Shown here: in pieces, positions 28,232 to 37,459 of the stretch
How positions within the stretch are numbered: position 1 is the first letter of the stretch
How the letters are laid out: the number at the start of each line of letters is the position of its first letter
Origin: Candidatus Sabulitectum silens
Lineage (GTDB): Bacteria; Fermentibacterota; Fermentibacteria; Fermentibacterales; JCC-6
Assembly (NCBI GenBank): GCA_001875255.1
Contig: MJAN01000001.1
Location: 186,001-250,000 of the forward strand
Length of the DNA: 64,000 nucleotides
Direction of reading: 5' to 3'
Program-made: the position numbers and the translations under genes
The notes under the pieces: model-generated
Database searches by the model: none
The model's input: only the letters and a program-made list of their open reading frames with translations
Told to the model about the DNA's origin: nothing

Positions 28232-29935
28232 TCACCGGTGCGGAAGCACCGTCAGCATTTTTACCGTTTCCTCTTCCCCGGAGCCCAGGCGGAGAAAATA
28301 GATCCCCGGAGGAACTTCACCTGTCTGCCAGGAAAACACATTTTCCCTTCCGCCCTGCTGGCCACGGTGAAGGGTTTCCACAAGCCTGCCGGAAAGATCG
28401 AATATCTCCAGAGAATATGGATGAGGGGTTTCAGGGTTTACGGTTATGCTGAAATCTCCACGGGAGGGATTCGGAGAAACGGAAACAGGGCATGTCCCCT
28501 GGGGAGTGCCTCCGCCGATGCCGGTGAACTGGCCCAGCGAGCCGTCGGATTTGATGTTCTGGGCATATATCCCCGCATCGGTCCTGTTGTCGGTCCAGGT
28601 GAAAACAAGGCTGTTGTCCGTTCCGTGGGAGACCACGGGGTCGTCCTTCCCGCCGTTGCTTCCCGCTGCCACGGTAACCGGGCCCCACTGGGGGGTACCG
28701 TCGAATCCAAGCCGGAACACACGGAGGGAGGCGGCGGAGGGATTTATGAGATATGCTGCGAACACACCCAGCTCGTTTACCAGTGCAGTGGCAAAGGATG
28801 TCTGCTGGCTTCCCAGGGGAACCAGCTCAAGACCGCTGTCGGTCCACTGGCGTTCCCCGGAGGTGTTGAACATCTGGCCGTATATGCCCCACTGGTCCTG
28901 GTTGCCGTTGGTTTCCGTCCAGAACACATAGGTTTCGCCGGTTGAGGGGTTTATGGCGGCGGATGGGCTCATGTGGAGCCTGTCCGAGGAGTTGGTGGAA
29001 GCCTGGGCGCCGTTGGCAGGGTAGAGCATGTTACCTTCGCTGTCGATGTGCTGCACCCACACATTGAACTCGGACAGTGAAGGGGCGTCATACCAGGAGC
29101 ACACGGCGCCTCCGGAGCCGTCGGGGATCATTTCAGGGAAGTTCCATGGTGTGATGGCCCCGGTGCTGTACACCAGTGCCGGGCTGTCGCCCCAGACCCC
29201 GTCCCCGGTCTCATCGAACAATTGGGCGTAGAGGTGGGTAACCGTCATGGGGTAGGTGCCGGTGGACCTTTTCCACAGGGCTATGACCCCTTGGTCGCCG
29301 GATGGAACCAGGACCGGCGATGACAGATCGGCGTCGGGGTCCTGGAAGGTCAAGCCCCAGTCCCCCCATAGCCTTGTGCCGTCCGGGGCCAGCCGCTGCA
29401 TTACAAGAAATTCCTGTGAAACCGACTTGCCCCAGGCCACAACGCATTCATTCCCCCCGGTTACGGCGATGACCGGGTTGGGCTCAAAGCCCGTTTCCGA
29501 TGTGTCGGAGAGTGAATGCCGTCGGGCCCAGAGGAACTCACCGGATCCGCTGATCTTGTAAACGGAAACGTCGAGATCGCCATCGGGGGACCTGGTATCG
29601 GAAAATGCCAGAATTGCATTGTCTTCGTTGTCCACAGCCAGTGAATGGTCAACAAGCCATGTCATCTGGGGGTGGTCACTTATGAGCAGCCCGTTCTCCG
29701 GGAACTGGGGCACCCCCTGGTAATCCAGCCTCTGGAGGTACATGTTGTAGTCGCCTGACCTCTGGTCGAACCAGGAGATGAAGCACCCGCCATCGGATGT
29801 TCCGGCGATCTTCGGGGTGACCTGCTCGCCGGGGAGGTCGCAGATGGTAAGATTCTCGGTTGAATCGGGGCTCCACTGCCCCATGGCCGCTGTGCAGAGC
29901 AGCATCAGAACCAGAGGTACCGGAGTTCCGCCCAT
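28232..29935 (-). CDS. Secreted protein with type IX-like C-terminal sorting domain
   Basis: Intact 567-residue exported protein. The signal peptide is TPVPLVLMLLCTAAMGQWSP. The middle is a repetitive beta-propeller-like region with units such as GGCFISWFDQRSGDYNMYLQ, ECVVAWGKSVSQEFLVMQRL, GGAVCSWYDAPSLSEFNVWV and LVFTWTDNRTDAGIYAQNIK. Each looks like a strand pair describing a value and a source. The last 80 residues are a sorting module (SVSPNPSRGDFSITVNPETP, IFDLSGRLVETLHRGQQGG, PPGIYFLRLGSGEE). Likely outer-surface or released. 13 bp downstream of the HD-GYP gene stop, so co-transcription is likely. Confidence 0.85.
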   Translation of the reverse strand: MGGTPVPLVLMLLCTAAMGQWSPDSTENLTICDLPGEQVTPKIAGTSDGGCFISWFDQRSGDYNMYLQRLDYQGVPQFPENGLLISDHPQMTWLVDHSLAVDNEDNAILAFSDTRSPDGDLDVSVYKISGSGEFLWARRHSLSDTSETGFEPNPVIAVTGGNECVVAWGKSVSQEFLVMQRLAPDGTRLWGDWGLTFQDPDADLSSPVLVPSGDQGVIALWKRSTGTYPMTVTHLYAQLFDETGDGVWGDSPALVYSTGAITPWNFPEMIPDGSGGAVCSWYDAPSLSEFNVWVQHIDSEGNMLYPANGAQASTNSSDRLHMSPSAAINPSTGETYVFWTETNGNQDQWGIYGQMFNTSGERQWTDSGLELVPLGSQQTSFATALVNELGVFAAYLINPSAASLRVFRLGFDGTPQWGPVTVAAGSNGGKDDPVVSHGTDNSLVFTWTDNRTDAGIYAQNIKSDGSLGQFTGIGGGTPQGTCPVSVSPNPSRGDFSITVNPETPHPYSLEIFDLSGRLVETLHRGQQGGRENVFSWQTGEVPPGIYFLRLGSGEEETVKMLTVLPHR

Positions 29936-29949
29936 GACTCCTCCAATTT

Positions 29950-31119
29950 CTATCTGTCCGGGTAGCTGACCCTTATCTCCTTAAGGACCTCAAGCCGGGA
30001 GAGGAAATGTTCCTTCAGCCCGGGGTCGAACTTGGTTCCGAAGAGACCTTCCATCTCCTGGATGACCTGCTTCTCCGGCCAGGGGTCCTTGTAGGCCCGT
30101 TTGGAACTCAGGGCATCGAAAACATCGGCCACCGCTGTGATCCGGGCCATGAACGGGATCCTGTTGCCGGAAAGCCCCCTGGGGTAGCCGGTGCCGTCCC
30201 AGTTCTCGTGGTGACAGTGGGCTATTTCCATTGCCATCTCATCGAACTCGGATTCGCAGTTACGAAGGATGTCCGCTCCGATGGAGCAGTGGCCCTCCAT
30301 TATCCTGCGTTCCTCTTCGTTCAGGGGTTCTGGCTTTTTCAGTATGGCGTCGGATATGCCTGTTTTACCCACATCGTGGAGCATAGCCGCCATCCTGAGA
30401 ACATCCCTGGTGAGCATTTTCTCCCTTTCTCCGAAACCATTCTTCTCCGCCCAGGCGTCGAAGATGGCTATGGCGTAGCTGCCCACCCTGTTCACATGGG
30501 GTCCGGTTTCCCTGGGGTCACGGAGCTCTGTGATGTTTATCATCCGCATGAGCAGGGTCCTGGTGAGCAGAGCCCTGTCAAGGGCCAGTGTTGCAAGGGA
30601 GGCGAAGTACCTGGCCAGGGGTTCCATTTCCAGCCGGAAGGGAACGAACCTGCCATCCCTGTTCCTCGCGTTGATCAGCTGCAGAACACCCACCACCCGG
30701 TGCCTGGTGTTCACAAGGGGAAGGGTAAGGCATGAAACCGTGCTGTAGCCGGAGAGCTTGTCGTACTTGTCGTCGAAGGAGTAGGGTTCCTCCTCGGGGA
30801 TCCTTCTTACATCGGGGATGTTAAGGACCTCGCCGGTGCAGGCCACATATCCTGAAATGCTCTGTCTGTTCTTCGGTATGGTGAAGCGGGTGTAGGGTAT
30901 CCTGCCCCCTCGGTTCACTATGGTGTCGTTCTGGGAATGGCGGAACTCCAGCTCGTCGCCCTCGACGGTGTATATGGACCCGGCGTCGGCTTCGGTGAAG
31001 TACCTGGCTTCTGTGAGTATCTGTTCCAGAAGGATGTCCACATCGCCTATGTTGATAAGGCTGGTTCCGGTGGCCATCATCCTTTCCATGAATTCTCTCT
31101 GATCGGCTGTATTGTTCAC
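29950..31119 (-). CDS. GAF domain plus HD-GYP domain phosphodiesterase
   Basis: About 389 residues. An N-terminal GAF domain (MATGTSLINIGDVDILLEQI, TRFTIPKNRQSISGYVACTG, CLTLPLVNTRHRVVGVLQLI) is followed by HD-GYP with the metal motifs RMAAMLHDVGKTGISDAIL, GHCSIGADIL, HCHHENWDGTGYPRGLSG and ITAVADVFDALSSKRAYKDP. It is predicted to hydrolyse cyclic di-GMP in response to a GAF ligand. The start is probably GTG 31119, with GGAAGGG upstream; an in-frame ATG at 31152 lies too far 5' and overlaps the preceding coding region. Confidence 0.92.
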   Translation of the reverse strand: MNNTADQREFMERMMATGTSLINIGDVDILLEQILTEARYFTEADAGSIYTVEGDELEFRHSQNDTIVNRGGRIPYTRFTIPKNRQSISGYVACTGEVLNIPDVRRIPEEEPYSFDDKYDKLSGYSTVSCLTLPLVNTRHRVVGVLQLINARNRDGRFVPFRLEMEPLARYFASLATLALDRALLTRTLLMRMINITELRDPRETGPHVNRVGSYAIAIFDAWAEKNGFGEREKMLTRDVLRMAAMLHDVGKTGISDAILKKPEPLNEEERRIMEGHCSIGADILRNCESEFDEMAMEIAHCHHENWDGTGYPRGLSGNRIPFMARITAVADVFDALSSKRAYKDPWPEKQVIQEMEGLFGTKFDPGLKEHFLSRLEVLKEIRVSYPDR

Positions 31120-31182
31120 TTTCACCCTTCCTGCTGGAAATTTAAGATACAACAGGACCTGTACGGCGCAAAGGGCACTGTG

Positions 31183-31685
31183 CTACCAGCGGTCGGTGTG
31201 CACTTTCCCCGGGTCGTACCTGTCTTCAAAGCCCTTCTGCTCACCGGGAACTCCGATGGAAACAAGGGCCACCGGAAGGATGTGGCTGGAAGCCGGAAGA
31301 GTTCCGACATTCCCGCCATTCTTTCCTCCCTGGGGTAAACTCCGAGCCATACAGCCCCGAGCCCCTGATCCACCGCCTCGAGAAGGATGTTCTGAACCGC
31401 GGCGGAGCAGTCCTCGGCCAGGTATCCCGGTTCCGGCTGAACTTCCCTGTTGCCGCACACCAGTATCACGGCCCCGGCGCCGGGTACCATTGCTGCGTAG
31501 GGGTGAACACCGGGAATGCTTTTCAGCACCGATGCGCTTTTACTGACCACGAACTCCCAGGGCTGAAGGTTCCTCGCGGAGGGGGCCTGCATCGCCGCCC
31601 TCAGCAATTCTTCCAGGGCCTCATCGGAAACGGGCTTATCGGTGTACTTCCTGATGCTTCTTCTTTTTCTTATCGCATCGAGCAT
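31183..31685 (-). CDS. Nitroreductase family flavoprotein (one frameshift)
   Basis: About 168 residues, FMN-dependent nitroreductase fold. The family start LDAIRKRRSIRKYTDKPVSD carries the FMN-binding arginines. Further blocks are LLRAAMQAPSARNLQPWEFV, EDCSAAVQNILLEAVDQGLG and AVWLGVYPREERMAGMSELF. The frame breaks near 31285 and continues HILPVALVSIGVPGEQK to HTDRW. ATG 31685 follows GGGAGGCGAAT and overlaps the glycosyltransferase 3' end by about 50 bp. The electron acceptor is unknown. Confidence 0.88.
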
Positions 31686-32789
31686 ATTCGCCTCCCGCTG
31701 TTCGTTCCATTACTTTCAGCATTTTGTCCGCGGTGTCGTCCCAGTTGAAGCCCCTAGCCCAGCCAAGGGCATTTTCTGAAAGCTCCCGCCTCTTCTCCGG
31801 ATGGGTCAGGATCATCTCCAGGGCTTCGGCAAGGGCTCCGGGGTCCTTGTGGGGGACCAGTATTCCGGTTTCACCGTTCTTCACGGAATCCCGCAGGCCG
31901 TCTGAGTCGCTGGCGACCACCGGGGTTCCGCAGCAGTTGGCCTCGATAACCGTGAGCCCCCATCCCTCCTTGGCAGAGGGGAACACCGCCACACAGGCCC
32001 TCTGAAGCCAGGTGAGCTTGTCTTTCTGGGGAATGAAGCCGAGAAAATCCACGCTGTCCTGAAGATTGAGCCGGCCCACCAGAAGCTTCAGGTTCCGGGA
32101 GTAGTCTCCCTCGCCGATCACCGTGAGCCTGGCGGGTATGTTCCGGGAGTGGAGGATGGTCATGGCCTGGAGGAGATGCTGCACCCCCTTGTATTTCTTC
32201 AGCCTCCCCACGAAGAGCAGCCTGTTCCTTTCCGGGGAGATCTCCGGATCCTGTCTGTAGAAGTCGGTGTCTATTCCGCATGGGATCACACTGATGTTGC
32301 TGCGGGGAATTCCTCGACGGATGAGGTCTTCCTTCGTGCTGTGGCTGATGGCCACGAAGGGGCAGTTCCTGTAGACACTCGGTATGAAAGCCTCCAGCAT
32401 GTTCACATACAGGGCCTTGGGCAGGGATACCTCTCTGTAGGCGGTGGTACCGAAAAGATGCGGAACCACTGCGAGGACCGGTGTTTTGGACCAGCCCGGG
32501 GAAAAGACCGGGACCTTGCATATATCCTCGATGATCAGGTCGAAGGAGTTGAGGTCCAGGGAGCGGCAGTATTTTTCAATGGAGAAGTTGTAGGAGTACC
32601 AGCTTCCCTGCCTGTGTATCTGAACGCCGTCTATCACATCCCTGGGGGTAGCCATTGAACGGAATGGGATACATGGACTACTTCGTGACCGGCCCTGACC
32701 GCCCTCTTGAGGATCTCATGGAGGTGTATTTCCGCCCCGCCGGCTTCGGGGTTCTTCGGGTCTCTCCAGTTGAGGGCCAGTATTTTCAT
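31636..32789 (-). CDS. Glycosyltransferase family 4 (one frameshift)
   Basis: About 384 residues. The N-terminus MKILALNWRDPKNPEAGGAE IHLHEI is the hallmark of GT4 enzymes acting on large glycans (RDP.NP.AGG.E). The break near 32665 leads into ATPRDVIDGVQIHRQGSW. The donor-binding half has LLFVGRLKKYKGVQHLLQAM, VIGEGDYSRNLKLL, FLGFIPQKDK and the E-x7-E motif FPSAKEGWGLTVIEANCCGT. The ATG at 32789 overlaps the TGA of the upstream methyltransferase. The tail KKKKKHQEVHR lies over the nitroreductase start and may be an error-extended end. Confidence 0.87.
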
Positions 32790-33563
32790 TCCTTCTCCGG
32801 TTTCCTTGCGAAAACTCCTGTTACCACCCGGTCAGGGGCCCAGAAAACTGTTTTCGATCCCGGTGCCCAGCCGGCGGCGCAGCCTGTGCACCGGTGGTAT
32901 CAGGACCGGCCGCATGGGGAGTTTCAAACCGGTTTTCAGCAACACTTCCCTTAAGATACGATAGGCAAGGGAGGGAGAGAAGTACCTTCCGTAAACCGCC
33001 CAGGGCTCCGCTCCTCTGCTTCTCAGGTATCTCTTCAGCTGGCCCGGTGTGTATTGTGTTTCCCACCCGGCGAACCATGCGTTGAAGGCTATCAGCAGTT
33101 TCTTTACCAGTGTATAGGGGTGGAAGGTCTGTGGAACATCCACAAGGAGATTCCCCCCGGGCCTTGTGACCCTGATGCACTCGTCGGTCATGGGGTCGGT
33201 GTTCCTGAAGTGTTCCATCACACCCTGGTGGAACACCAGGTCGAAGGTGTCGCTTCTGAAGGGCAGGGCATTGGCGTCGCCGCACACCAGAAGTACCTTG
33301 GCGCCCCTTTGGACCGCCGCCTCCCGTGCCAGTTTCAGTGCCGGATGGGAATAGTCCAGGGCAACTGGAATTGCGCCCTCTTCCCCCAGGGAAACGCTGT
33401 CCCTGGCGGTGGCTGCTCCGACCTCAAGGACCAGGAGATTCGAGAGATCCAGGCGCTTCCTGGCCTCAACCCGAATTCTGTCGTCGTTGTCGTATATCTC
33501 CGGAAGGCTGCGGTCGCGCTTCCAGAACCTGTCCCAGTGGGACCTGTCAGATGATCTCGCCAT
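32786..33563 (-). CDS. Class I SAM-dependent methyltransferase (one frameshift)
   Basis: About 259 residues. Motif I is LLVLEVGAATARDSVSLG, followed by IPVALDYSHPALKLAREA, VCGDANALPFRSDTFDLVFH and RPGGNLLVDVPQTFHPYTL. The plain frame stops at 32832 with SFLGP. Shifting by one base near 32840 gives FWAPDRVVTGVFARKPEKE and a TGA that overlaps the glycosyltransferase ATG (ATGA), which is convincing. First gene of the methyltransferase-glycosyltransferase-nitroreductase run. The partner glycosyltransferase suggests glycan or lipid-linked substrates. Confidence 0.83.
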
Positions 33564-33591
33564 TTCTGTAATCTACAATACGCCGCGGGAG

Positions 33592-33621
33592 TTGACCAAT
33601 CGCTTTCCCATTGAATATGAT
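33592..33621 (+). promoter_or_regulatory. Sigma-70-type promoter for the GNAT gene
   Basis: -35 TTGACC (33592-33597, five of six), 18-bp spacer, -10 TATGAT (33616-33621, five of six). A small palindrome, ACTTA-TCGG-TAAGT (33644-33657), lies downstream within the leader, before the AAAGGAAC ribosome site, and may be an operator. Confidence 0.55.
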
Positions 33622-33678
33622 ACCCCACTGATACCGGATGTTACTTATCGGTAAGTAAACAAAAAAGGAACATTTTTG

Positions 33679-34179
33679 ATGAACCTGTCCCTGAGACCCT
33701 TCCAGAAGAAAGACCTTCAGCACCTCCACCGCTGGAGCAGCGCCGTGGGTGCCGGCAGATTCATGCAGAAGGTTACCCCGCTGAACTATCAGGAACCCGC
33801 TGACCTTTCCAGCTGGGGAGAGGATTATGTGTGGTATGCCATTCAGCTGGATGAACGGGCCATCGGAGGTGTCTGGGTGGACAGAAGACGCCCGGGGGAC
33901 TCAACCGGGATCCTCGGCGTCATCATCGGCTGCCCTGAATACCTGGGCAGGGGGATCGGCCGAAGTGTTATCCCCCAGGCAATGGAGCTTGCCTCTGAGA
34001 TACTGGGCCTGACCACCATAAGGCTCACCGTCCGCCAGGCCAACGAAAGGGCGGTCAGGTCCTACCGCAGCGTGGGCTTCCAGATCACCGGCAGGGGTAC
34101 GGTACTTCTTCCCGACGGCACCCCGGCCCCGTTCTACAGAATGGAGACCAGGATCGGCCCTGACCGCAGGGCTGTCTGA
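33679..34179 (+). CDS. GNAT family N-acetyltransferase
   Basis: Intact 166-residue acetyltransferase. The N-terminal strand is NLSLRPFQKKDLQHLHRW, acetyl-CoA pyrophosphate-binding motif A is IGCPEYLGRGIGRSVIPQAM, and motif B is LTVRQANERAVRSYRSVGFQ. It resembles RimJ/RimL-like members that acetylate protein N-termini or small amines. ATG 33679 is used rather than the TTG immediately before it. It stands ahead of the radical SAM cassette, with 77 bp between; no evidence that it belongs to it. Confidence 0.87.
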   Translation: MNLSLRPFQKKDLQHLHRWSSAVGAGRFMQKVTPLNYQEPADLSSWGEDYVWYAIQLDERAIGGVWVDRRRPGDSTGILGVIIGCPEYLGRGIGRSVIPQAMELASEILGLTTIRLTVRQANERAVRSYRSVGFQITGRGTVLLPDGTPAPFYRMETRIGPDRRAV

Positions 34180-34256
34180 CCTTTATCCCTCACCACATCC
34201 TTGTTTCCCGACTCCTCTGGTGTTATTTAAAAACCATTACACCATGGGAGGGATGG

Positions 34257-34589
34257 ATGAAAGCGCTTAAAGTGGTTCTGGCCGTTATTGGGGTCCTCAC
34301 CCTTTTTCTGGGCCTGGTGTTCTTGATTGGCGGAGAGCCCTTATCGGGACGGTGATCCTCGCCACAGGCGGATTTTCCTGGTGATGGGGTTGAGAAACCT
34401 TCCACGCGGGATGTTGTTGTTAAACAGGAGCTTGAGCTCACTGGAGACATGAGCCTGGAAAGCATGAAATGCGACGGATGCGGCGGTTCCCTCTCTGCTG
34501 AGAACACATCGATAAGGGCCGGCACCGTATTCGTTTCCTGCCCCTACTGCGGCAGCGAATACCAGATGGAGGAGGCTCCCAAATGGTAA
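34257..34589 (+). CDS. Two-helix membrane protein with C-terminal zinc ribbon (frameshifted)
   Basis: Reconstructed protein of about 111 residues from ATG 34257 (GGGAGGG upstream). Two membrane helices are seen: KALKVVLAVIGVLTLFLGLV and ALIGTVILATGGFFLVMGL. A cytoplasmic linker (VVVKQELELTGDMSLE) follows. Then a zinc ribbon has paired CxxC sites, MKCDGCGGSLSAENTSIR and VFVSCPYCGSEYQMEEAPKW. Breaks lie near 34340, 34377 and 34400. Its TAA overlaps the ATG of the DUF2207-like gene by 7 bp, so it is coupled to the cysteine-tail/radical SAM cassette. The zinc ribbon may recognise nucleic acid or a protein partner. Confidence 0.62.
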
Positions 34590-36140
34590 GATTCGTACTT
34601 GTTCTGATCCTCATGGCCGGCCTGGCCCCCGGCCAGAACTACGGCTTTTCCATTCCCGAGTTCAGCTGCACCGCTGAGGTCAACCGCGACAGAAGCATGA
34701 CCATCAGCTACGACATCCTTTTTGAATGCACTCCGGGCTACAGCCCCATAGACATCGTGGACATCGGTTTCACATCTAACAACTTCACCATCGGAGAAAC
34801 GGAAGCCTCCCTCGACGGGAAACCACTGGACCGGATCTACTATTCAACATACATCACCAACGGAGTTGAGATCCACCTGGGGAGTCTCGCCATTCAGCCG
34901 GGGGACAGAGGCAGGCTCAGGGTAACCGGCCTGAACAGGGAAATGGTCTTCCTGGACACCGAAGAGGATGACTACGCCTCGGTCCGCTTTTCGCCCACAT
35001 GGTTCGACGGCGGAATGCTGAAGGGAGTCAGCGATTTTCTCTCACACTGGTTTTCCCGAAGGTGCTGAACCGGACCTTGTAAGGTATCACGATGTCCCCT
35101 TCACCGACTCCGGAATTGGCGACGACGGCAGGGTGTTCTATGTCTGGGAGGAGAGCAGGAAGGTGGACTCACCCTACATGGTCGGCATTTCCTTTCCGGA
35201 GGATCTTGTGGAAGGCCCTCTTTCCGAAAGGCCGAAGGCTCCCCTCATCTCCGCCGAGGCTGTGGTCCTGATACTGGTGTTCGGCTTCGTGTTCCTGATC
35301 TTTGCATTCGTCATTTTCATAATAACAAAATCGGTGATAGACGCTAACAAGAGAAGGGAGCAGTACCTGCCGCCCAGGCTGGGCCTTGAGGGTACCGGGG
35401 TAAAGAGGGGGCTCACGGCTCCCATGGCCGCCCTTCTCCTTGAGGCGAAGCTGGACAGGGTCCTGATGCTGATCGTGTTCGGTCTGCTGAAGAAGGGAAA
35501 GCTCCAGCTCGATGGCCACAAGCTGAAGAGAACCGGGTCCGATCAGGGGCTTCGCTCCTACGAAAGGGAGATACTGAAGCTGATACCCACCGGAGGTAGA
35601 ACCGAGCCCATCCCCGGGGACAAGGTCATGAAGGTGTTCACCGGGATGATAAAGGAACTAGAGAAGAAAATGGAGGACTACTCCCTTAAGGAAACCAGGG
35701 AATACTACCGAAGCATAATTAACAGCGCCTGGCGGATGCTGGACAACGACATCTCCGCGGAGAAGGCCGGTGAGATACTTGGAGACCGCTTCCAGTGGCT
35801 TCTGGCCGACAACAGGTTCGAGAAGAGGGTGAAAAGGCTTCCGGACACCCGCAGCGCCGTTCTGCCGGTATTCATGTACGGCTATTTCCAGGGAAGGGCC
35901 CCCTATTCAACCGGCACCGCCGGAGGGATAAGCATTTCCCAGGCCTGTTCACAGGTGGCCGGCTCCCTCAAGAGCGCTGCCGGTTCGGCGGTAAGCAGCA
36001 TCACATCCCTCACCCGGACGGTTACCTCAAGAACGAACCCGGTCCCGGTCTCCACCAGCAGAAGCAGTTCAGGAAGCGGCTGCGCCTGCGCATGCGCCTG
36101 CGCCGGCTGCGCCTGCGCCTGCGCGGGAGGGGGAAGATGA
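34583..36140 (+). CDS. DUF2207-like membrane protein with (Cys-Ala)n cytoplasmic tail (one frameshift)
   Basis: About 519 residues. Signal peptide (RFVLVLILMAGLAPGQNYGF), then a DUF2207-like extracytoplasmic beta domain (SMTISYDILFECTPGYSPID, ASVRFSPTWFDGG). After a break near 35050 comes WEESRKVDSPYMVGISFPED, a transmembrane helix (VVLILVFGFVFLIFAFVIFI) and a cytoplasmic part typical of DUF2207 (AAL LLEAKLDRVLMLIVFGLL, SYEREILKLIPTGG). The C-terminus is striking: a Ser/Thr-rich linker, then (Cys-Ala)4-Gly-(Cys-Ala)3-GGGR, seven cysteines on alternate residues. Related proteins usually end in Gly/Ser-rich tails. The TGA overlaps the ATG of the radical SAM gene. I infer that the tail is the substrate of that enzyme. 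Confidence 0.75.
36081..36125 (+). repeat. In-frame TGCGCN hexanucleotide repeat coding for the Cys-Ala tail
   Basis: Seven copies of TGC-GCN, interrupted once by GGC after the fourth copy. Alanine codons vary (GCC, GCA, GCG), so the repeat is not perfectly clonal and the peptide pattern seems selected. Slippage by whole units would change the number of Cys-Ala pairs without breaking the frame. Confidence 0.8.
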
Positions 36141-37459
36141 TGTTCAAGGACATGAAACAGGCGGGCAGAAAAATAGCCCCGGCGGGAATTCATCACTTCC
36201 GAACCGGCGGACACAGGGTGCACCTCCGCGTGGGAGACACCGGCGGAGGGGTCCTCACCGTTGACGCATCCAGGGTGATACACCTGAATCCGGTTGCGGC
36301 GGATATGGCATTCATGGGGCTGTCGGGCTACTCGGAAAAGGAGATGCTGAGATCCCTGAAGATCCGCTACAATGTGAAGAAGAAGCAGGCCCTCTCCGAT
36401 CTGGCGGAATTCTCGAAGGCTTTTGAAAAGCTGTTGAAGGCCGGGGCGTCGGAACCGGTCTCCTTCGTGAACATGGACGTTTCAGAACCCTTTCAGACAA
36501 AGGTGGAGGTGCCCTACAGGATGGACCTCGCCCTGACATACAGATGCAATCTCAACTGCGGACACTGCTACAACCAGACCAGGCAGAAGGAGGAACTGTC
36601 CACGGAGCAGTGGAAACAGGTAATGAAAAGGATATGGGACCTGGGCATTCCCCATGTGATCTTCACCGGGGGAGAGGCAACCCTCAGGGATGACCTCAGG
36701 GAACTCATAGAGTTCGCCGAGACACTGGGAATGGTAACAGGTCTTCTCACCAACGGGGTGAAGCTCGCCGACGAAGGATACCTGAATGGGCTTGTAACAG
36801 CCGGTCTCGACCATGTACAGATAACACTTGAATCGGCCAGAAAAGAAGTGCACAATGAAATGACCGGGGCGGACAGCTTCGATGCCACCGTTCAGGGCAT
36901 AAGGAACTGCGTCGCCTCGGGAATACACACCATCACAAACACAACCATCACAAGGAGGAATGCCGAGTTCATGGGTGAAACCGTAAGGTTCGCCGGTGAA
37001 CTGGGGCTCACCGCCATGGCGGCCAATGCGGTGATACAAAGCGGCAGGGCCCTGGAGGGGGATTTCTCCCTTCCCATGGACAAGCTTGAAACGGTGATCC
37101 TCACAATGAACGAAGAGCTGGAGGAGCTTGGAATGCGGTTCATCTGGTATTCTCCAACCAGGTACTGCGCCTTCAACCCCCTGGAGTTCGACCTGGGCGA
37201 AAAAAGGTGCACCGCCGGCGAGTACAACCTCTGCGTGGAACCCGACGGCGATGTGCTGCCCTGCCAGAGCTGGTACCGGTCCGCCGGGAACATACTGGAG
37301 GATCCCTGGGATTCCATCTGGAACGGCACCCTTCTCAAGGGGGCCAGGGAACGGCGGTGGGCCGACGAAAGCTGCAGGGAGTGCGTTCACTTCACCCTCT
37401 GCGGCGGAGGATGCCCACTGGAGAAGGAAAATGGCGGTCCCTGCAGGGACTCCGTGTAG
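36137..37459 (+). CDS. Radical SAM/SPASM enzyme with N-terminal PqqD-like (RRE) domain
   Basis: Intact 440-residue enzyme. Residues about 20-100 form a PqqD-like RiPP recognition element (GGVLTVDASRVIHLNPVAAD, LSGYSEKEMLRSLKIRYNVK). The radical SAM core begins at about 125, with the cluster cysteines C137, C141 and C144 (TYRCNLNCGHCYNQTRQ) and SAM-binding FTGGEATLRDDLRELIEFA. The C-terminal SPASM domain carries auxiliary-cluster cysteines (RCTAGEYNLCVEPDGDVLPC, ESCRECVHFTLCGGGCPLEK). This architecture belongs to peptide-modifying enzymes that make thioether or similar cross-links. Start ATG 36137 overlaps the TGA of the Cys-Ala-tail gene, the obvious substrate candidate. The 3' end overlaps the next gene by 29 bp. 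Confidence 0.92.
   Translation: MMFKDMKQAGRKIAPAGIHHFRTGGHRVHLRVGDTGGGVLTVDASRVIHLNPVAADMAFMGLSGYSEKEMLRSLKIRYNVKKKQALSDLAEFSKAFEKLLKAGASEPVSFVNMDVSEPFQTKVEVPYRMDLALTYRCNLNCGHCYNQTRQKEELSTEQWKQVMKRIWDLGIPHVIFTGGEATLRDDLRELIEFAETLGMVTGLLTNGVKLADEGYLNGLVTAGLDHVQITLESARKEVHNEMTGADSFDATVQGIRNCVASGIHTITNTTITRRNAEFMGETVRFAGELGLTAMAANAVIQSGRALEGDFSLPMDKLETVILTMNEELEELGMRFIWYSPTRYCAFNPLEFDLGEKRCTAGEYNLCVEPDGDVLPCQSWYRSAGNILEDPWDSIWNGTLLKGARERRWADESCRECVHFTLCGGGCPLEKENGGPCRDSV

Noticed and set aside
28067-28945. 292-codon plus-strand open frame
   Set aside because: Antisense to the amidohydrolase and secreted protein genes, both with clear family motifs.
36075-36140. Simple tandem repeat or CRISPR-like array
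   Set aside because: The six-base unit is translated in frame with varied alanine codons and sits at the end of a conserved membrane protein; no spacers exist.
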